From Devosia oryzisoli (GTDB lineage: Bacteria > Pseudomonadota > Alphaproteobacteria > Rhizobiales > Devosiaceae), in NCBI RefSeq assembly GCF_014837245.1, contig NZ_JACYFU010000006.1:100561-164560 (forward strand): a stretch of 64,000 nt of DNA. The letters run 5' to 3'. The notes below the pieces were generated by a model that had not been told where the DNA came from, made no database searches, and saw only the letters and a list, made by a program, of their open reading frames with translations. Below, one piece after another: positions 61,430-64,000 of this stretch; positions within the stretch are counted from its first letter, which is position 1, and every line of letters begins with the position of its first letter. The position numbers and the translations under genes were made by a program.

Positions 61430-61523
61430 AAGTATTCTCCATTGACGTGTTGTGCCTTATTCGCATTACAATGGACTAAATCTCTGTCGCTTCACAAGGT
61501 TCGCCTTTAGAACGAGTGTTTCG

Positions 61524-61940
61524 ATGCGCCTGGTCCTGATTGTCCTTATGCTGTTCTTGCCGCTCGCAGCCGTCCAAGCGCAGGAACTGGGCGGCCACAC
61601 CAACATGACTTACGACCCGCAGCACGGCACCCAGATCGAATATCTTTCGAGCAATGGCCGGTCCTATCTCTGGTACCCCGGCAATCGAAGCGTTCTGCCC
61701 GGACACTGGAAACGCAATGCCGACCAGCTGTGCTTCCAGTACGCCGCCAACACCTACAACCCCGCCACCGGTCAGCGCGGCGGGGGCTGGGAGTGCATGC
61801 CGCTCGCCCCTTATGTCCAAGCCATCGCCCAAAGTGCGCGCGGTGACCTTTTCGGCCTTGCCGAGCGGGATCGCGTGCCGTTCCGGCTCGATCGGCGCAA
61901 AACCACGCTCGAGAACCTAGCCGGGCGACTGGGCAACTGA
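61524..61940 (+). CDS. Exported hypothetical protein
   Basis: 138 residues from the ATG after GAGTGTTTCG. A signal peptide (LVLIVLMLFLPLAAVQAQ) precedes a mature part with Trp, Tyr and Cys (SYLWYPGNRSVLPGHWKRN, LCFQYAANTYN, GGWECMPL). I do not recognise it; such short secreted proteins occur in Rhizobiales. The earlier codons of the open frame are rejected. Confidence 0.6.
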   Translation: MRLVLIVLMLFLPLAAVQAQELGGHTNMTYDPQHGTQIEYLSSNGRSYLWYPGNRSVLPGHWKRNADQLCFQYAANTYNPATGQRGGGWECMPLAPYVQAIAQSARGDLFGLAERDRVPFRLDRRKTTLENLAGRLGN

Positions 61941-62000
61941 CGGACAAAGGGCGATGCCGGAACTCTGGACACCAACTATTTTTATCGAGGGATAATTTGC

Positions 62001-62342
62001 ATGACCAAATGGCTCACCACGATACGGCTTTGCCTCCTGGCAACCGCGCTCACGGCCGGTGCAGCTGAGGCCAGGGACACCATTCAGTATTCGGGGCAGG
62101 ATCTCCAGACGGACACCGCGATTGCGGTGTACTTCGCCGATGGCAACGCCCGCACCGGGCCCTACTTTTTCTCGATGAGCGGAGGCCTGATGCAGATGGT
62201 GATGTGCAAGGCCACGTTCGACTCTCAAAAGACCAGGATCCTGGTGGCCCTGCGCGAACATCCGGACTTCAGGGATCTGACCCCCGTCGCGGCGGCGTGC
62301 GAGCGGACCAGCCAGACGCCGCTCGATCCGCGGTCCCGCTAA
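62001..62342 (+). CDS. Exported hypothetical protein
   Basis: 113 residues. Signal peptide (TTIRLCLLATALTAGAAEA) then mature YSGQDLQTDTAIAVYFADG, and two Cys (VMCKATF, AACERT). The 60-base gap to the previous gene and same strand suggest co-transcription with the 138-residue gene. Confidence 0.58.
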   Translation: MTKWLTTIRLCLLATALTAGAAEARDTIQYSGQDLQTDTAIAVYFADGNARTGPYFFSMSGGLMQMVMCKATFDSQKTRILVALREHPDFRDLTPVAAACERTSQTPLDPRSR

Positions 62343-62452
62343 CGGTGTCGGCATCGCTGTCGTGCTGCCGGGGCAGAACGCCGCGAGGCTGTCAGGCAAC
62401 AAACGTACTGGCCTGAGCGTAAAGGCCAACGCCTTCGACTGCCATTCCAGAC

Positions 62453-62752
62453 TTACCCACGGATGAACTCCCTCATAATAAGCCTTGAAAGAAATATCTT
62501 GCGTTTCGTGAAAGGGGGTCTTTCTAATTCGCAACCACCCCAATCTCGAGATGACGAGTAGTACGCGGTCACCATAACGGACCACACTACGAAAGCGGTA
62601 CAAAGCAGATCGAACAGTAAAAACACTGGACGGCTGCCGCCATCCCAAAAGTAGAAAAATACAAGAGCAGCAACACCACAAGCCGCAACGCGCCTGATCG
62701 AGCTGATGCTATCAGCCCTCAGCTCGGAAGCGCTTTTCCGTCCCGAATCCAT
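62453..62752 (-). CDS. Small membrane protein, unknown
   Basis: 99 residues from the ATG near GAGAGAGC. Two hydrophobic segments (RVAACGVAALVFFYFWDG and VFLLFDLLCTAFVVWSVMV), then a basic tail (TKRKIFLSRLIMREFIRG). A longer frame has no credible start. No family recognised. Confidence 0.4.
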   Translation of the reverse strand: MDSGRKSASELRADSISSIRRVAACGVAALVFFYFWDGGSRPVFLLFDLLCTAFVVWSVMVTAYYSSSRDWGGCELERPPFTKRKIFLSRLIMREFIRG

Positions 62753-63079
62753 TGCTCTCTCACCCAAGCGGTCTTTTGTCGAAACTATGCAATTACGTTG
62801 ACAAGTTCGAAAGATCAGCACACGACCCCTACTACGTGAAACGGCCTTCACGAAATCAGCTCTTTCATGATGTTGGTCTGTTTGCGGCGACGTCTCGGCC
62901 TGCAAGGGCGTGTAAAACAACAGCCATTCCGCATGCTATACCGTGTCTGCTTCCCAGGCACACTCAGATGACCCGGAACGGCAGGAATGGGGTCGTACGG
63001 CTAGTTGCCGTCGGGTTGGCCCTGCTCGCGGTTGTTAAAGCGGAACCTCCTCCCCAGGCCTAACACGCAGAAAATTGCG
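62753..63079. other. Intergenic region, possibly one tiny membrane protein
   Basis: Mostly no feature. A 31-codon frame at 62968-63063 (+) encodes MTRNGRNGVVRLVAVGLALL... with one hydrophobic stretch, but it lacks a convincing ribosome-binding site, so I do not call it. No terminator or repeat is obvious. Confidence 0.3.
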
Positions 63080-63499
63080 TCATGCCTTGCGGCCCAGACC
63101 ATTCTCTTTGGCCAGTTTGGAGCGGGTTGCAGAGTAGCTGGGGGCGACCATAGGGTAGTCAGCTGGCAGGCCCCACTTCTCGCGATATTCATCGGGCGAG
63201 AGATCGTAGTGTGTGCGCAGGTGCCGCTTGAGGGATTTGAACTTCTTCCCGTCTTCGAGGCACACGATATAGTCCGGAGCCACCGATTTCTTGACCGGCA
63301 CGGCGGGCTTGAGTTCTTCTACGGAAGCCGGAGCCTCATGGCCTTGCAGCGCCCGGAGCGCCCCATGCACGTCGGAAATCAGCTTAGGCAGGTCGCCGGG
63401 GCTGACTGAATTGTGGCCGACAAAGGCCGCTACAATTTCGGCGCTCAACTCTATCAGTGCGGCGTCCGGCCCAGTAATCAGACCAGTATTGTCGTTCAT
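63080..63499 (-). CDS. MucR/Ros-family zinc-finger transcription regulator
   Basis: 139 residues, ATG after AAGGAGAAGG. MucR proteins regulate exopolysaccharide, virulence and cell-cycle genes in Rhizobiales by AT-rich DNA binding. The family core is [44 protein letters not shown], split here as [33 protein letters not shown] and [18 protein letters not shown]. The second metal-binding Cys of classical Ros is Asp here (C-L-E-D). The N-terminal half is variable. Confidence 0.9.
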   Translation of the reverse strand: MNDNTGLITGPDAALIELSAEIVAAFVGHNSVSPGDLPKLISDVHGALRALQGHEAPASVEELKPAVPVKKSVAPDYIVCLEDGKKFKSLKRHLRTHYDLSPDEYREKWGLPADYPMVAPSYSATRSKLAKENGLGRKA

Positions 63500-64000
63500 C
63501 GGAAAGCCTTCTCCTTGGGTAGCTCGGCGCGATCGGGGTGCTCCAGCAGTCCATAGCTGATAAAACTTCAAAGACGAAGCACGAGATAAAGGCAGCCCTC
63601 CCCTCCAGCTCTGTTGACCGCCCGACCATTTCGGAAAGCCTCTGCCGCTTGGCACCGATGAATGTATCAGCTCGCCTTGGCGGATGCTTGTAGGACCCTA
63701 GGCGCCGGGGTAAGGACAATAACTTTGAGTGACCTACATCGAACTCAATCGCAGCTTCAGCGCCTCAGAAATGTGTTGCGAGGGCCGGCTGAAACGTGCC
63801 CCAAAACGGTCATGCCGGTCGCGCTCTCGGTTTCCTGTTAGCTTCCATCCCGGCCGCGGCCGACCGCTGTCGTCTTTGGGGTGGGTTCCTGACTGTCGGC
63901 TTCTGGCGACCGTCCCGCCGAAGCAGACGTTACACACTAGCCCCACAAGCGGGCATGTGAGTGAAGCGGCGGATTTGGTTCCGCCGCTTGGGCTGCTAGT
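63500..64000. other. Intergenic region to window end
   Basis: No gene I can support. It would contain the MucR promoter. GTGGGTTCCTGACTGTCGGC near 63880 is loosely like the tail of the 115-bp repeats (GGGTAGCGGACTGACGGC), a possible degenerate family member. No hairpin or CRISPR is visible. Confidence 0.35.

Noticed and set aside
62968..63063. 31-codon hydrophobic mini-ORF before mucR
   Set aside because: No ribosome-binding site and no conservation evidence available; kept only as a remark.

Overview
The window is a high-GC alphaproteobacterial chromosome segment. The gene set points to Hyphomicrobiales, most like Devosia or a close relative. The pointers are GapR (DUF2312), TrcR (DUF1013), a MucR regulator, two CtrA-type sites, the split three-gene transhydrogenase pntAA-pntAB-pntB, a small aa3 oxidase subunit IV, and cysteine-free L36 and L31. 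The genus is an inference; no 16S or other marker is present.

Left part (1-23 kb): the end of a dipeptide/oligopeptide ABC operon (permease tail, dppD-like, dppF-like), a response regulator overlapping a HIT protein, rpmJ, a TM2 protein, pyruvate kinase with a DUF1036 partner, and gapR. A minus-strand cell-envelope block follows (LdtD-type L,D-transpeptidase, DUF882 murein endopeptidase, dxs). Then come an ABC-F ATPase, a pseudouridine synthase, a LOV-domain HWE histidine kinase that should sense blue light, an MFS transporter with an extra C-terminal domain, a ClC channel with CBS domains, an E. coli-type MurB, and a TacA-like sigma-54 activator with a CtrA-type site upstream.

Middle part (23-45 kb): two divergent DUF465 genes, purEK, rpsU, transporters and hydrolases, a TspO-like protein, slyX, the pnt operon with the oxidase subunit IV, oligoendopeptidase F, TauE/SafE, a Kef antiporter behind trcR, and a quinone oxidoreductase. 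Between a small unknown gene and a DUF1465 gene lies a perfect CtrA site (TTAA-N7-TTAAC). It is followed by about 90 bases holding an unpaired CCTCCC and ending in a strong intrinsic terminator: a candidate CtrA-controlled small RNA, or an attenuator for DUF1465.

Right part (42-55 kb): rpmE, an ABC exporter, thiN divergent from a TPP riboswitch and thiBPQ, a conserved Pro/Ala-rich membrane protein, purA, an EamA transporter, and serC-serA with a structured serC leader and a REP-like element.

From about 55.5 kb the character changes. Spacers lengthen, sequence is in places AT-richer, and genes are short and mostly unknown. The block holds a small putative regulator, a lipoprotein, and a translational GTPase of the tetracycline ribosomal-protection type lying between two 115-bp direct repeats with only three mismatches. 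It also holds several small exported or membrane proteins, a decayed GNAT gene, and a DUF4189 gene frameshifted in its signal peptide. It ends in a MucR/Ros regulator. This looks like an accessory region with horizontally acquired material.
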